A stretch of DNA of 64,000 nucleotides from Chloroflexi bacterium AL-N1 (lineage in GTDB: Bacteria; Chloroflexota; Chloroflexia; Chloroflexales; Roseiflexaceae): the NCBI GenBank assembly GCA_013122435.1, contig WYDT01000008.1:1-64000 (forward strand), read 5' to 3'. Of the stretch, positions 28,236 through 37,216 are shown in pieces; position 1 is the first letter of the stretch; each line of letters starts with the position of its first letter. The notes below the pieces were generated by a model. It worked only from the letters and a program-made list of their open reading frames with translations, made no database searches and was not told where the DNA came from. The position numbers were made by a program, and so were the translations under genes.

Positions 28236-28266
28236 ATTTCGATCTCCTGGCATATGCGGGGGCTTT

Positions 28267-28295
28267 ATTATAACACTCTCAATCACGACTCACAA
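28267..28295 (-). promoter_or_regulatory. Promoter of phaR
   Basis: On the minus strand TTGTGA (28290-28295), 17 bases, TATAAT (28267-28272) with TGT before the -10. Confidence 0.7.
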
Positions 28296-28322
28296 CCTGT
28301 CATTGACACTCTGCGTCATATA

Positions 28323-29691
28323 TTATAGAGGGGTGTCATGGATCAGCCACAACACACCCAATGCCATAGCCGTCGGTGATGCGCCAGCTAATAACGCAGC
28401 ATTACATCCTGCTTCCTGCTGATACCGATCAACCATATGTGGCAATGTCTCTGCTGCATCATGCCGTGCCAGGACCACCACTGTATTACCCTCACCAATG
28501 CGTGCACCATAGAAACCGGCTGCTGTTCCGGCATTGTGGATCAGCTTCACAAGGCAATCTGCTTCTTTCAGACCTCCCCCACATGCTCGATAGCTTATAT
28601 ACGATTGGTACATCAACGCCCCCTCTAATGGGGTGTATTCGGTGGAGTGTGTGGTGTGTTGCAAAAGTGACTGGAATAGTTGGGGCGATACTGCTCATAA
28701 ATCGCGGGTTCGGTTACCTGGCGCATCAGGTAGGTCTGTTCTACGTTGATAGGTGTCATCAGGTCGATTGTGTCCCCACAGTGTAGCAAAAAGGTGGCGC
28801 CATCAAGCATCGTTGGCAGGTGTTCCCGATACTGCATGAGCCATTCCGAGGGTGAGACCCTGGCAAAGGAATGCGCCAATGGTGTGTCGTCAGTTGAGTC
28901 GCTCTCTACATTTGTATGTGCCAGATCAGCCACGAGATGATACCCCACAACGCCGCCACGCGTATCATTTCGTGGTCTGCGAGATGCGCTCCTACAGTAA
29001 TTCTCCATAATGCCAGGTCTGACGGTAACGCCAGTGATGTGGGATGTGCGGCTGATTGTCGATTGAGAACTGTCAATCGGTTTTGTTCACCATCGATAGC
29101 AATGATCTGATCGGCCCTGCTTGCTGATGTACCAACGACTTCATGTTCAACCTTTTGGCAGAGCAGTGCTATCTCATGGCCATTGAGTAACAGATCGCAC
29201 ACCGCACAGACGACCTGCATCGTAGCTATAGACAACGCGGCTGATGAGCCAAATTCATGACCTGCGGGCAGATCTAATGCGATGAACAGGTGTAAACCCT
29301 GTGCAAAATGCAGCCCTCGTTCGCGTTGCAATACGACAAGCACTCCCGCAACATATGCCGCCCACTGCTGATGTATGTTGTTGGTAAGCAAGATATGCGC
29401 CGCAGCATACTCAAGGGCTGAGGTAGATGGCATAACTGTTTCAATGGGCCATGTGATCAACACATCTTCTTCAGTCTCATTAACAGCGAGGTTCCAGATG
29501 GTCAAATTTGGCTCGGGATCAGGTTGGGCAGCGACAAAGGTTGCAGTGGCAAGTGGACAGCGTAACAACTGCTTGCCATTCGTATTGTCGCCCATAACAT
29601 ACAATTGGCCAGGTGCACGACCAACGGGAATGAGAATATCGGGATGAAAGAAATCGACATGAGGATTGAGTTGTGCCACAAAACGAGCCAC
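28323..29691 (-). pseudogene. GHMP kinase (galactokinase/arabinokinase-like), broken into three frames
   Basis: Reading from 29691 downwards, the first part has GRAPGQLYVMGDNTNG (motif 1) and LDLPAGHEFGSSAALSIATM (motif 2). Near 28960 the frame changes to VVGYHLVADLAHTNVESD, DDTPLAHSFARVSPSEWLMQ and LLHCGDTIDL, and near 28660 to GALMYQSYISYRACGGGLKE and a degraded motif 3, YGARIGEGNTVVVLARHDA, where the family has a Gly-rich GGGSGGT loop. Two frameshifts and the eroded ATP-site motif argue for a genuine pseudogene. No clear ATG starts it; GTG at 29691 is only the first possible start of the open frame. The sugar specificity (galactose, arabinose or a uronic acid) cannot be assigned. Confidence 0.8.
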
Positions 29692-29877
29692 ATCTGGTAA
29701 GTCAATATGTGGTTGTTATTCAAATTGCCACATCGATCACAACCTCAGTATGTCCAAAACACAGGGAACCCGGCGCTCACCCATCCATACAACACATACA
29801 GTGCAAAATAGCTCTGCTATGATACTATAACCCTAGCTATTTGTGTGCTATCATCGCGAAGCACATACACCGGGAAG

Positions 29878-29906
29878 TTGACGCTTGTTGCTGCCCATGC
29901 TACGAT
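29878..29906 (+). promoter_or_regulatory. Promoter of the WecA-like gene
   Basis: TTGACG (29878-29883), 17 bases, TACGAT (29901-29906) preceded by TGC; the same layout as at 19798-19826. Confidence 0.65.
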
Positions 29907-29952
29907 CCCTCTTGATACATAACTATCACCAATTTTCACACAGGTACATTGA

Positions 29953-30975
29953 ATGGTTCAGCTCCTGCTCATTTTCCTAACAGCACTCATCTTTTCCATC
30001 CTCGGGACGCCGTTAATGCGTCGCATCGCCATACAGGTTGGTGTCGTAGATGCTCCAAGCACACGCAAAATCCACGCGAATCCCGTACCGCTACTGGGAG
30101 GTGCGGCGATCTATCTGGCCTTTGTGGTTGCGTTGATCGTGCTGGGAGATCAGCTCTACATTCGCCAGTTGATTGCCATCTTGCTGGGAGCTTCGCTGGT
30201 ATCATTATTTGGCCTAGTCGATGATCGCTGGGGTATGAATGCGTATCTTAAACTTGGTGGTCAGTTACTGGCTGGGGTGATATTGATTCTTGGTGGCACG
30301 AGCGTACGTCTCTTTGGCATAGAATGGATCAACTGGGCCGTTACCCTTCTGTGGGTCGTTGGTATCACCAATGCCTTAAACCTGCTCGACAATATGGATG
30401 GCCTTTCCGCTGGTATCGCTGCCGTAGCCGCCGCCTTCTTTTTGCTGCTCGCCACGATGAGTGGTCAATATCTCGTGGGGCCCATGGCGGCTGCCTTGTT
30501 GGGGGCGTGTATCGGTTTCTTGCGCTACAATCTTAATCCCGCGACGATCTTTATGGGCGATACCGGCAGTTTGTTTCTGGGCTTCTTGCTCGCAGCCATT
30601 GGGATTAAACTCAACTTTCCTTCTAATGTCCCCTGGGTAACGTGGCTCGTGCCGGTGTGTGTGTTAGCACTGCCTATTTTCGATACGACACTCGTGTTTA
30701 TTTCACGGCTACGTCGCAGGCTGAATCCCCTGACCGCAGCAGGGAAAGATCATGTGTCGCATCGACTGGTGGCGCTGGGGCTAACCCGTCGTGAGGCGGT
30801 GCTCGTGTGCTACCTGATTGTGTGTGCCTGTGGCATAGTGGCCGTCTACATCGCACAAGCATCCTTCCCCGACGGCTACTTCGCTGCCGGACTCCTCTTC
30901 ACTGCTGGCATCGTTGGCATCCTCTGGCTAGAGTATATCTGCCCCGCCGGAATAATCCATTCAGACAAACACTAA
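29953..30975 (+). CDS. Undecaprenyl-phosphate sugar-1-phosphate transferase, WecA/TagO/MraY superfamily
   Basis: A polytopic membrane enzyme of 340 residues with about ten to eleven helices. The cytoplasmic loops show the superfamily active-site signatures: [16 protein letters not shown] near residue 37, [34 protein letters not shown], and [12 protein letters not shown]; the later [18 protein letters not shown] provides the His motif typical of WecA/TagO rather than MraY. It moves an amino-sugar phosphate from its UDP form to undecaprenyl phosphate, the first membrane step of a cell-surface polysaccharide. No glycan cluster follows. A promoter and a terminator frame it as a single-gene unit. 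Confidence 0.9.
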   Translation: MVQLLLIFLTALIFSILGTPLMRRIAIQVGVVDAPSTRKIHANPVPLLGGAAIYLAFVVALIVLGDQLYIRQLIAILLGASLVSLFGLVDDRWGMNAYLKLGGQLLAGVILILGGTSVRLFGIEWINWAVTLLWVVGITNALNLLDNMDGLSAGIAAVAAAFFLLLATMSGQYLVGPMAAALLGACIGFLRYNLNPATIFMGDTGSLFLGFLLAAIGIKLNFPSNVPWVTWLVPVCVLALPIFDTTLVFISRLRRRLNPLTAAGKDHVSHRLVALGLTRREAVLVCYLIVCACGIVAVYIAQASFPDGYFAAGLLFTAGIVGILWLEYICPAGIIHSDKH

Positions 30976-31007
30976 ATCCGCTACATCTTTATATTGCATA
31001 CGATTAG

Positions 31008-31035
31008 ACCTGGAAGCCCATCTTGCAGGTTTTTT
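31008..31035 (+). terminator. Terminator of the WecA-like gene
   Basis: ACCTG (31008-31012) and AAG pair with CTT and CAGGT (31026-31030) around CCCAT with a single G-G mismatch, followed by TTTTT. Confidence 0.75.
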
Positions 31036-31040
31036 CAATC

Positions 31041-31071
31041 TTGACATTGCCCTAAGGTCAACGCTTATAGT
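31041..31071 (+). promoter_or_regulatory. MerR-type promoter/operator
   Basis: TTGACA (31041-31046) and TATAGT (31066-31071) are separated by 19 bases instead of 17. The dyad TTGAC-A-TT (31041-31048) with AA-G-GTCAA (31054-31061) lies between them. Long spacing plus an in-spacer dyad is the hallmark of MerR-activated promoters. The predicted regulator is the merR gene immediately downstream. Confidence 0.85.
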
Positions 31072-31107
31072 GTATTTCAAACACATAAGACGGAAGCATC
31101 AAGGAAG

Positions 31108-31876
31108 ATGGACACACGACTCACCATAGGCATGGTAGCCAGAATGCTTGGCATTACCACCAAAACCATCCGCCATTATCACAAAATAGGGTTGTTAGGC
31201 GAAGCAGCACGCGACACCAACGGATACCGCTGTTACACCGCTGCTGACCTGGTGCGATTGCAACGCATCAAACGACTCCAGACCATTGGGTTATCGCTTA
31301 CGCAGATCAAGGCCGTACTTGGCGCACCTGATCGTGAACGCTCACTGCATGAAGTATTGGAGAGCATCGCACAACAGATCGATACACAATTGATGGAGTT
31401 AACCAAACGTCGTGTCTACATCACGCAGCTGTTAGCAGATGAAGGAGGAAGGTCGCTTGATCATGCGCTGGAACCATCACCAACTATCGATCTGTTTCTT
31501 GAGCAGATCGATGTGCAAGAAATCACAGTAAGTGATGAACTGGTGCAGTTTGATGCCATCTTTCTCGGACAGATGGAGCTACTGTGTCGACTATCAGGAG
31601 CTTATAGATTGGGGTGAGCGCTTTCTGGCACTAGTCCATGAGTCAATCGACTCACCACAGATCGAACACCTGGTGCAGGAATACTGTACGCTTATGGAGC
31701 ACAACCCAATTGCCAAACAAATGCAGAGACTAAACCTCCCGGGCGGGTCTGACACCTTGCTCTTTGCGGATCTGATGGGTGAGATGGCACAGGAACACTT
31801 TTCGCCGGCGCAACAACAGTTCTTTACGGTACTAAATGAGTATCTTCATGCCAACCAAAAGAGCACAGAACAATGA
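31108..31876 (+). pseudogene. MerR-family regulator, frameshifted
   Basis: The first frame (31108-31617) has the complete MerR DNA-binding domain (IGMVARMLGITTKTIRHYHK, GYRCYTAADLVRLQRIKRLQ), the dimerisation helix and the start of an effector domain, then runs into RLSGAYRLG and stops. One base away, the next frame continues DYQELIDWGERFLALVHESI and ends at 31874-31876 with HANQKSTEQ. A one-base change near 31585 separates them, so the intact ancestor had about 255 residues. The truncated product could still bind DNA but would lack most of its effector domain. The last bases overlap the ABC gene. Confidence 0.82.
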
Positions 31877-33243
31877 AAACATGTCAATACTTTACTTACA
31901 ACACCCAACGTAACGGGTACATCACTATAGTTTTGGCAGTAGTGTTTATAGCTTTTGTAGAAAAGGTGTTAACCACCACACTGATCGTCATTTTTGTTCC
32001 TGCAGGCTTCGTACGACTCATACTGCTAGGTGGTTTAATATTGCTCACGGTGCTGGGGCTCCTGGCTGCGACATCGCCACTCTGGACCAGGCATTGTCTT
32101 ACAACAACACATCTTTATCTGCGTTTTGGGGTCTTTTTGCGTGCCACCATACCACGTGAACACATTGCTGCCGTCCAGCCATTCAATGCTGTGACAACAG
32201 CGGCAGGCGTCACTTATGATGCACACAAGCGCCAGGTCACGGCAGTCCTTGCGCCGCACAACCAGGTCGTGCTGCACCTGTCGCTACCGCAATACGTTCG
32301 GGTGGGATTGTTGCAAGGTGGCATGACCGAGGTATTGGTGATCAATGTCGACCAGCCCGAGGAATTTATCGCCCTAATTTCCGATACGCCAGCGCCACCA
32401 TCAGAAGAATTTGATAGGGCCGCAATTCAGCGGCAGGCCATAAGCATGCCTCATGATAACGATATGGGAGCGCAAACACATGCCCCAGCGACAACTCACT
32501 CGTATGCGGTATACACCAACGGCTTAACACGCCATTATCAACGTTTTGTGGCTGTTGACCAGCTTAACTTATCGATTGCGCCGGGTGAGATTTATGGATT
32601 TTTAGGCATGAACGGCGCAGGGAAGACTACCACGATCAAAATGCTGGTGGGCTTGCTACAGCCAACCTCCGGTCAGGCGTGTATTGCAGGACACGATATG
32701 TGGACTAAGCCACTGGCTGATCGGGCTGCCTTTGGCTACGTTGCCGACCGCGCCTTGCTCTATGAACATCTGTCAGGACGCGAATTTCTGGCATTTCTCG
32801 CTCAGATGCGTGGTCTCACACGTGATGAGTCCCATCAACGCATGGCGCACTTGCTGAAACTCTTGGGTCTTGAAGCGCACGCGGATCAACCCTGTGGTGC
32901 GTATTCGTTTGGCATGCGGCGCAAACTCGCGCTGGCTGGGGCCCTACTGCATCAGCCACCAGTACTCATTCTTGACGAGCCGATGAGTGGCTTAGATCCG
33001 CGTAGTGTACGCTCTATCAAAGACGCACTGATTGAATTGGCAGCGCAGGGTACGACCATCTTTCTCTCGACACACGATCTGGCCATGGCCGAAGTATTCT
33101 GACATCGGATTGGGATCATGCACGAGGGGCGGCTAGTGTGCGAGGGCCGACCGACAGATGTGCACCATGCTACTATGTCGCCGAACTTGGAAATGCTCTT
33201 TCTTGAACTCACTGCGACCGCTGTACAAGAGACTATGTCATGA
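31873..33243 (+). pseudogene. ABC transporter ATP-binding protein with N-terminal membrane/PH-like domain, interrupted by a stop
   Basis: Residues 1-170 hold two membrane helices and a PH-like beta domain (ATSPLWTRHCLTTTHLYLRF, FLRATIPREHIAAVQPF); residues 210-410 are an ABC ATPase with Walker A LGMNGAGKTTTIKML, signature YSFGMRRKLALAGAL, Walker B PVLILDEPMSGLD and a switch His. TGA at 33100-33102 stops it in AEVF, but the frame stays coding beyond it (HRIGIMHEGRLVCEGRPTDV) to TGA at 33241-33243. Related ATPases commonly have Cys before this (D/H)RIGIMHEGRLV block, so TGC or TGT to TGA is likely. The truncated 409-residue product retains all nucleotide-binding motifs and might still work. The true end overlaps the permease by 4 bases. 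Confidence 0.8.
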
Positions 33244-34716
33244 CAACCACATTGGCCATCTGGCGTGTTTATCTTAGGTCAATGATACGTGAGTATGGCC
33301 ATAATGCTCATGTTCAGATTGGTCTGTGTTTAATCATGCTTTTTAATGTTGCGTTTGCACCCTGGAGCATCACCCATCTGACGGAGTGGCTTCACATGTG
33401 GCAGGTCGCTGGTGAAACGGCTCTGACGACAGGATTATGGGGTCTTTGTACAGCGCTGTGGTGTGCGTTCAGTGGCATCACGGCGCTTGGCACCCTCCAA
33501 CGCGGGTTGGGTACAGATACAGCGTTGGCTGCCACTCACACCAGCTACTCGTTTACGAGCTTTGTATGGGCAGATGATCCTTGAGTGGTTGTGGAACTGG
33601 TTGCTGATTACATGCATCGTCATTGGTGCAAGTCTGGGCATACAACTGCAGTGGAGCGCGATACCCTGGTTGTTACTGGTGTTTGCAGGTATTGGGTGGG
33701 CCATCTGGCTGGGGGTTGTGTTGCCTTTGTTGGTACTGCGTTATGTGTTACCGCATTGGCGTGGGGCTTTACCGCTGGTTGCTGTGTTGTCCATCAGCAT
33801 TATCGCATTGGGTTCCGCATTCCCACCATCTGATGTTCACCCGCCAGCACCTGTATTGGCTGCTGTTGTTCTGTTGATGATGCTAATACTAGGCTTGGGA
33901 TCTCTGGCTGGCAGGATCGGGCGTTTGTACGAAGCAGTCTTTGTATTCAACCAGAGTCGTAGTCACCGTCAAACAGTAAACACCTTACCGGGGATAGCCT
34001 GGGTCATCACTTGGTTGTCGCGTGGTCGCAACCTCACCAGTGCCTTGCTTGTACGCGGATTACGTAGCCAGAGTCGCAATCGAATCGGATGGCTACGTCT
34101 GATCATGTTGTGCGTGTATATGTCGGCATTTCCGTTTGCCTTTGCATGGTTAGCGCCCCTTGGATTACCAGATACTCTTGTCGTGTTTGGCTATCTGAGC
34201 ACACTGGTACTATTGATGATCATTGATGGCATGAGTAGCCCATTTGGCAGCGAAGGGAATCGACTGGCCCTCTATCTGACCGCACCGCTGGACTATGCCA
34301 CACTCCTATGGGCAAAAATGATCGCCTTTGGGTTACCGCTGCTCATTTTGGGATATCTGATGCTACTTTGTATGGGCGTATGGATTCAATTGAACAGTGA
34401 AGCATTGTTGCAGGTAGGACTACTTTTTACAGTATTACTGGCAGGAATAACGACACTGTTTGTATGTGGGAGCGCTATCGATGTGAACTTACATCTGGGC
34501 ATCGAAGGAGCCACCCAGATCCTGCTCTACGAAGGGTCACCAGTGACACCACAGCGGCTAGCACTCGCCAGCCTGGCGGTGTTGTTGGTGACGGCACAAT
34601 TGGTGATCGTCTGGCAATACATTATGGCTGTGTCTACTGAATGGATGCGTTGGTATTGGCATATGGGGTTTGGCACACAGGATGTTACAAAGCTTGGTGG
34701 TTTGAGAAATAATTAA
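33240..34716 (+). pseudogene. ABC-type exporter permease, frameshifted
   Basis: ATG 33240 starts a frame with RVYLRSMIREYGHNAHVQIG, a first membrane helix and ALGTLQRGLGTDTALAATH, then stops after SYSFTSFVWADDP. The other frame takes over at about 33540 (PATRLRALYGQMILEWLWNW) and continues through about ten hydrophobic helices to 34714-34716. One base change separates them. The ancestor would be a permease of about 490 residues forming a drug- or peptide-type exporter with the ATPase just upstream. The large second part is open but begins without a ribosome-binding site, so a functional protein is unlikely. Confidence 0.78.
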
Positions 34717-34718
34717 AT

Positions 34719-35312
34719 TTAACACCCTCGTGAACTAGACTTTAATACGGTATTTATAATAACGCTAAGGCCGACCAACACAAGGATACCAGGCCACCAC
34801 AGATTGAATGCGGCGATAAAAGCAATTCCCAAAAGCCAGACGGCTCCCTGTATTCCTTCACGCGGTTGTCCATTCATAACTGACCACGCCAGTGTGAGAC
34901 ATCCAATTAGCACCATTATACCGGGCCACCATAGACCAAACCTGGCAATAAAGGCCAACCCAAGGAAGAAAACACCAATGAGAATCCCATGGAGAATAGT
35001 TGGATTCATGCCACTAAATTGAGGTGACCAGGTGGGAGGTGATAACGATGTTTCTGGGTCTGAAGGGGAAGGTGGCCGAAGTGGTACCAGCACCTGTTGA
35101 CTCTCTTTGAGTGCACTACCACACTGCATACAAAACGCGGCATAGGAAGGATTAATACCTCCACACTGGTTACATGCGACAACTTCAGCTTGCTCATCAA
35201 GGCGCTCAGTTGGACCAATGGCGATCTGCTGCTCCGCCGGCTGACCGCACTCAACACAGAATTGAGCACTTTCAGGAATTTGACTGCTACAGTTGGTGCA
35301 TTGCTTTGCCAC
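34719..35312 (-). CDS. Membrane protein with two N-terminal zinc ribbons
   Basis: A 197-residue protein. Two CxxC pairs occur in CTNCSSQIPESAQFCVECGQ and another two in CNQCGGINPSYAAFCMQCGS, forming two zinc-ribbon knuckles in the first 70 residues. After a Pro/Ser-rich linker come four hydrophobic segments arranged as two similar units (GLAFIARFGLWWPGIMVLIG and GIAFIAAFNLWWPGILVLVG), an internal duplication. GTG 35312 starts it behind AGGAG, 2 bases after the stop of the preceding gene, so both are one operon. No specific function is recognised. Confidence 0.8.
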   Translation of the reverse strand: MAKQCTNCSSQIPESAQFCVECGQPAEQQIAIGPTERLDEQAEVVACNQCGGINPSYAAFCMQCGSALKESQQVLVPLRPPSPSDPETSLSPPTWSPQFSGMNPTILHGILIGVFFLGLAFIARFGLWWPGIMVLIGCLTLAWSVMNGQPREGIQGAVWLLGIAFIAAFNLWWPGILVLVGLSVIINTVLKSSSRGC

Positions 35313-35314
35313 TC

Positions 35315-35803
35315 TTAAATCTCCTCTTCACGTCGCTGTAACCGCTCAACTGTCTGTTTTTGCACCCACAACGGTGGAACGCCGTATAACGCACGTTGGC
35401 TGTCGGTCACTCGTGGATCGACGCGCCCAAGTGACCAGCGACCTTCCTCGCGGATAAACTGTGTGCCATAGCGCTGTGGTTTGCCACGTGCAATCAACGA
35501 ACGATCCCACGCGGCGGCGATGATTGACCATGCACGCGGATCGCCAAGTTCACTACTACGACGGGCAAACGTCCGCGATAGTTCAAAATGGGCCACATCA
35601 TCACCATACAACATAATCAATGATGCATAGTAATTGTCCTCACCTGAGCCGATCAAGCCCTGCCCGTACAATTCCAATACTCGTTCACGGCGAGACTTAG
35701 CGCGCTGGTGTCGATCATCTTCTTCGCTATCGATATCTTCTAATTGTCCCTCCGCTAACCGTTTGAGTTCCTTGCTCATGTCATCGGAGTCAAATGATTC
35801 CAC
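35315..35803 (-). CDS. Hypothetical protein, possibly DUF6624-like
   Basis: A 162-residue soluble protein. An acidic N-terminus (MESFDSDDMSKELKRLAEGQ) leads to a helical domain with DNYYASLIMLYGDDVAHFEL, RSSELGDPRAWSIIAAAWDR, and the block LIARGKPQRYGTQF followed by RALYGVPPLWVQ. The combination of RGKPQRYGTQF with a final VPPL resembles DUF6624-like proteins, but I cannot confirm it. It starts with GTG at 35803 behind AGGAGT, 7 bases upstream, and is followed directly by the zinc-ribbon gene. Confidence 0.7.
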   Translation of the reverse strand: MESFDSDDMSKELKRLAEGQLEDIDSEEDDRHQRAKSRRERVLELYGQGLIGSGEDNYYASLIMLYGDDVAHFELSRTFARRSSELGDPRAWSIIAAAWDRSLIARGKPQRYGTQFIREEGRWSLGRVDPRVTDSQRALYGVPPLWVQKQTVERLQRREEEI

Positions 35804-35861
35804 AACAGTAACTCCTGTTGAATATAATTGCTCGTTTGGTCAAAATTGCTGTACTACACTC

Positions 35862-35870
35862 ATTATAGCA
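35862..35870 (-). promoter_or_regulatory. Extended -10 promoter of the 35.8-kb operon
   Basis: TGCTATAAT on the minus strand, 59 bases before the GTG start; poor -35. Confidence 0.55.
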
Positions 35871-35920
35871 CGCTAAGATTGAATTCGGCATCCACATATG
35901 TAGATACCCCAACAGGATGT

Positions 35921-35958
35921 AAAAAAGAACAAGGAATGCCCATTTGTGAACATTCCTT
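35921..35958 (-). terminator. Terminator of fabD-fabF
   Basis: On the minus strand AAGGAATG pairs with CATTCCTT (35931-35938 with 35951-35958), followed by GTTCTTTTTT. It lies 17 bases after the fabF stop. Confidence 0.85.
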
Positions 35959-35974
35959 TACACAGATTATCATT

Positions 35975-37216
35975 TTACGTCGGGGAGTAACGCCTCAGCA
36001 CTAACGCAGAGTTGTGGCCACCCAGTCCAATAGAATTGGAAAGGGCAACACGAATGGGAGCCTCACGCATGGTGTTAGGAACATAATCAAGATCACATGC
36101 GGGGTCTGCTTGTGCCAGATTGATGGTTGGTGGAATGTATCCATCACGAATGGCCAATGCACAAATAATGGCTTCAACCGCACCGGCAGCCCCCATCATA
36201 TGTCCCAACATGGATTTGGTCGAACTGATAGCAAGCTTAGAAGCGTGGGTACCAAAGGTTGTCTTGATAGCCAGTGTCTCCGACCGATCATTCAGCGGCG
36301 TCCCGGTGCCATGTGCGTTGATATAATCGACATCCGCAGGAGCGATCCCGGCCTTACGGAGCGCCATTTGCATCGCCCGAGCGGCCCCATGTCCATCCTG
36401 GTCCGCTGCAACCATATCAATTGCGTCGTTGCTACTGCCATGACCAAGCACCTCGGCAATGATAGGGGCATGCCGCGCCTGGGCATGCTCAAGGCTTTCG
36501 AGCACCAGTGCCCCGGCCCCTTCAGCAAGAATAAAACCATTACGGCGTACATCAAAAGGCTTACAGGCTTTTTCAGGATGTTCATTATCACTATCGAGTC
36601 CACGCATGTTCGTAAAAGAGGCCATGATCGTGGGATGAATCGGGGCCTCGCTGCTCCCTGCAATAATGACTTCGGCATCGCCACGCCGTACAATCTCAAA
36701 GCCCTCGCCAATGTTGTGGCCTCCTGTGGAACATGCGGCCATGATGGCCATGTTAGGACCTTTGGCACCGAGTTGAATAGCGATATATCCGCTGGCTGAG
36801 TCTCCCACCATATTGGCAATAAGTGTGGGCGCAACCCGTCGATGACCACGCTCCAGATAGGTTTTATGCTGTTCAAAGATCAGGTCAAGACCTCCTGCAC
36901 CTGTGCCGAAGACAACGCCAACCTGTTCTCGATCGACAAGATTCATGTCAAGTTGGGCAGCGCGCACCGCTTCGAGTGTGGCGTTGAGTGCATATTGAAC
37001 GTAGAGTGACATACGACGAGCCTCACGTGCATCAACAGCAGCATCGAGTGTAAAATTGTTCACCTCACCCGCAATACGAATCGGCAGCGCTCCAGCATCA
37101 AATCGCGTAATCGTTTGAATACCGCTTTGACCAGCGAGTAGTGCACGCCACATCGTCGGCACGTCATTGCCTACGGGAGTGATGGCTCCCAAACCTGTCA
37201 CAACGACTCTACGCAT
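35975..37216 (-). CDS. fabF: 3-oxoacyl-[ACP] synthase II
   Basis: A thiolase-fold condensing enzyme of 413 residues that extends acyl-ACP with malonyl-ACP in type II fatty acid synthesis. The catalytic triad is visible: Cys in AACSTGG near residue 160, His in NAHGTGTPLND near 300, and His in KSMLGHMMGAAG near 340. The N-terminal VVVTGLGAITPVGNDV and C-terminal NSIGLGGHNSALVL are family marks. It overlaps fabD by 8 bases, forming a fabD-fabF unit; no acpP or fabG lies between, so the acyl-carrier gene is elsewhere. Confidence 0.97.
   Translation of the reverse strand: MRRVVVTGLGAITPVGNDVPTMWRALLAGQSGIQTITRFDAGALPIRIAGEVNNFTLDAAVDAREARRMSLYVQYALNATLEAVRAAQLDMNLVDREQVGVVFGTGAGGLDLIFEQHKTYLERGHRRVAPTLIANMVGDSASGYIAIQLGAKGPNMAIMAACSTGGHNIGEGFEIVRRGDAEVIIAGSSEAPIHPTIMASFTNMRGLDSDNEHPEKACKPFDVRRNGFILAEGAGALVLESLEHAQARHAPIIAEVLGHGSSNDAIDMVAADQDGHGAARAMQMALRKAGIAPADVDYINAHGTGTPLNDRSETLAIKTTFGTHASKLAISSTKSMLGHMMGAAGAVEAIICALAIRDGYIPPTINLAQADPACDLDYVPNTMREAPIRVALSNSIGLGGHNSALVLRRYSPT

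Noticed and set aside
33100..33102. Selenocysteine codon in the ABC ATPase
   Set aside because: The position is not catalytic, no selenocysteine insertion hairpin is apparent behind it, and neighbouring genes are also broken, so a nonsense change is simpler.
36014..36799. A 261-residue plus-strand open frame
   Set aside because: It is antisense to fabF, whose catalytic motifs are all present; the composition of the antisense product is not protein-like.
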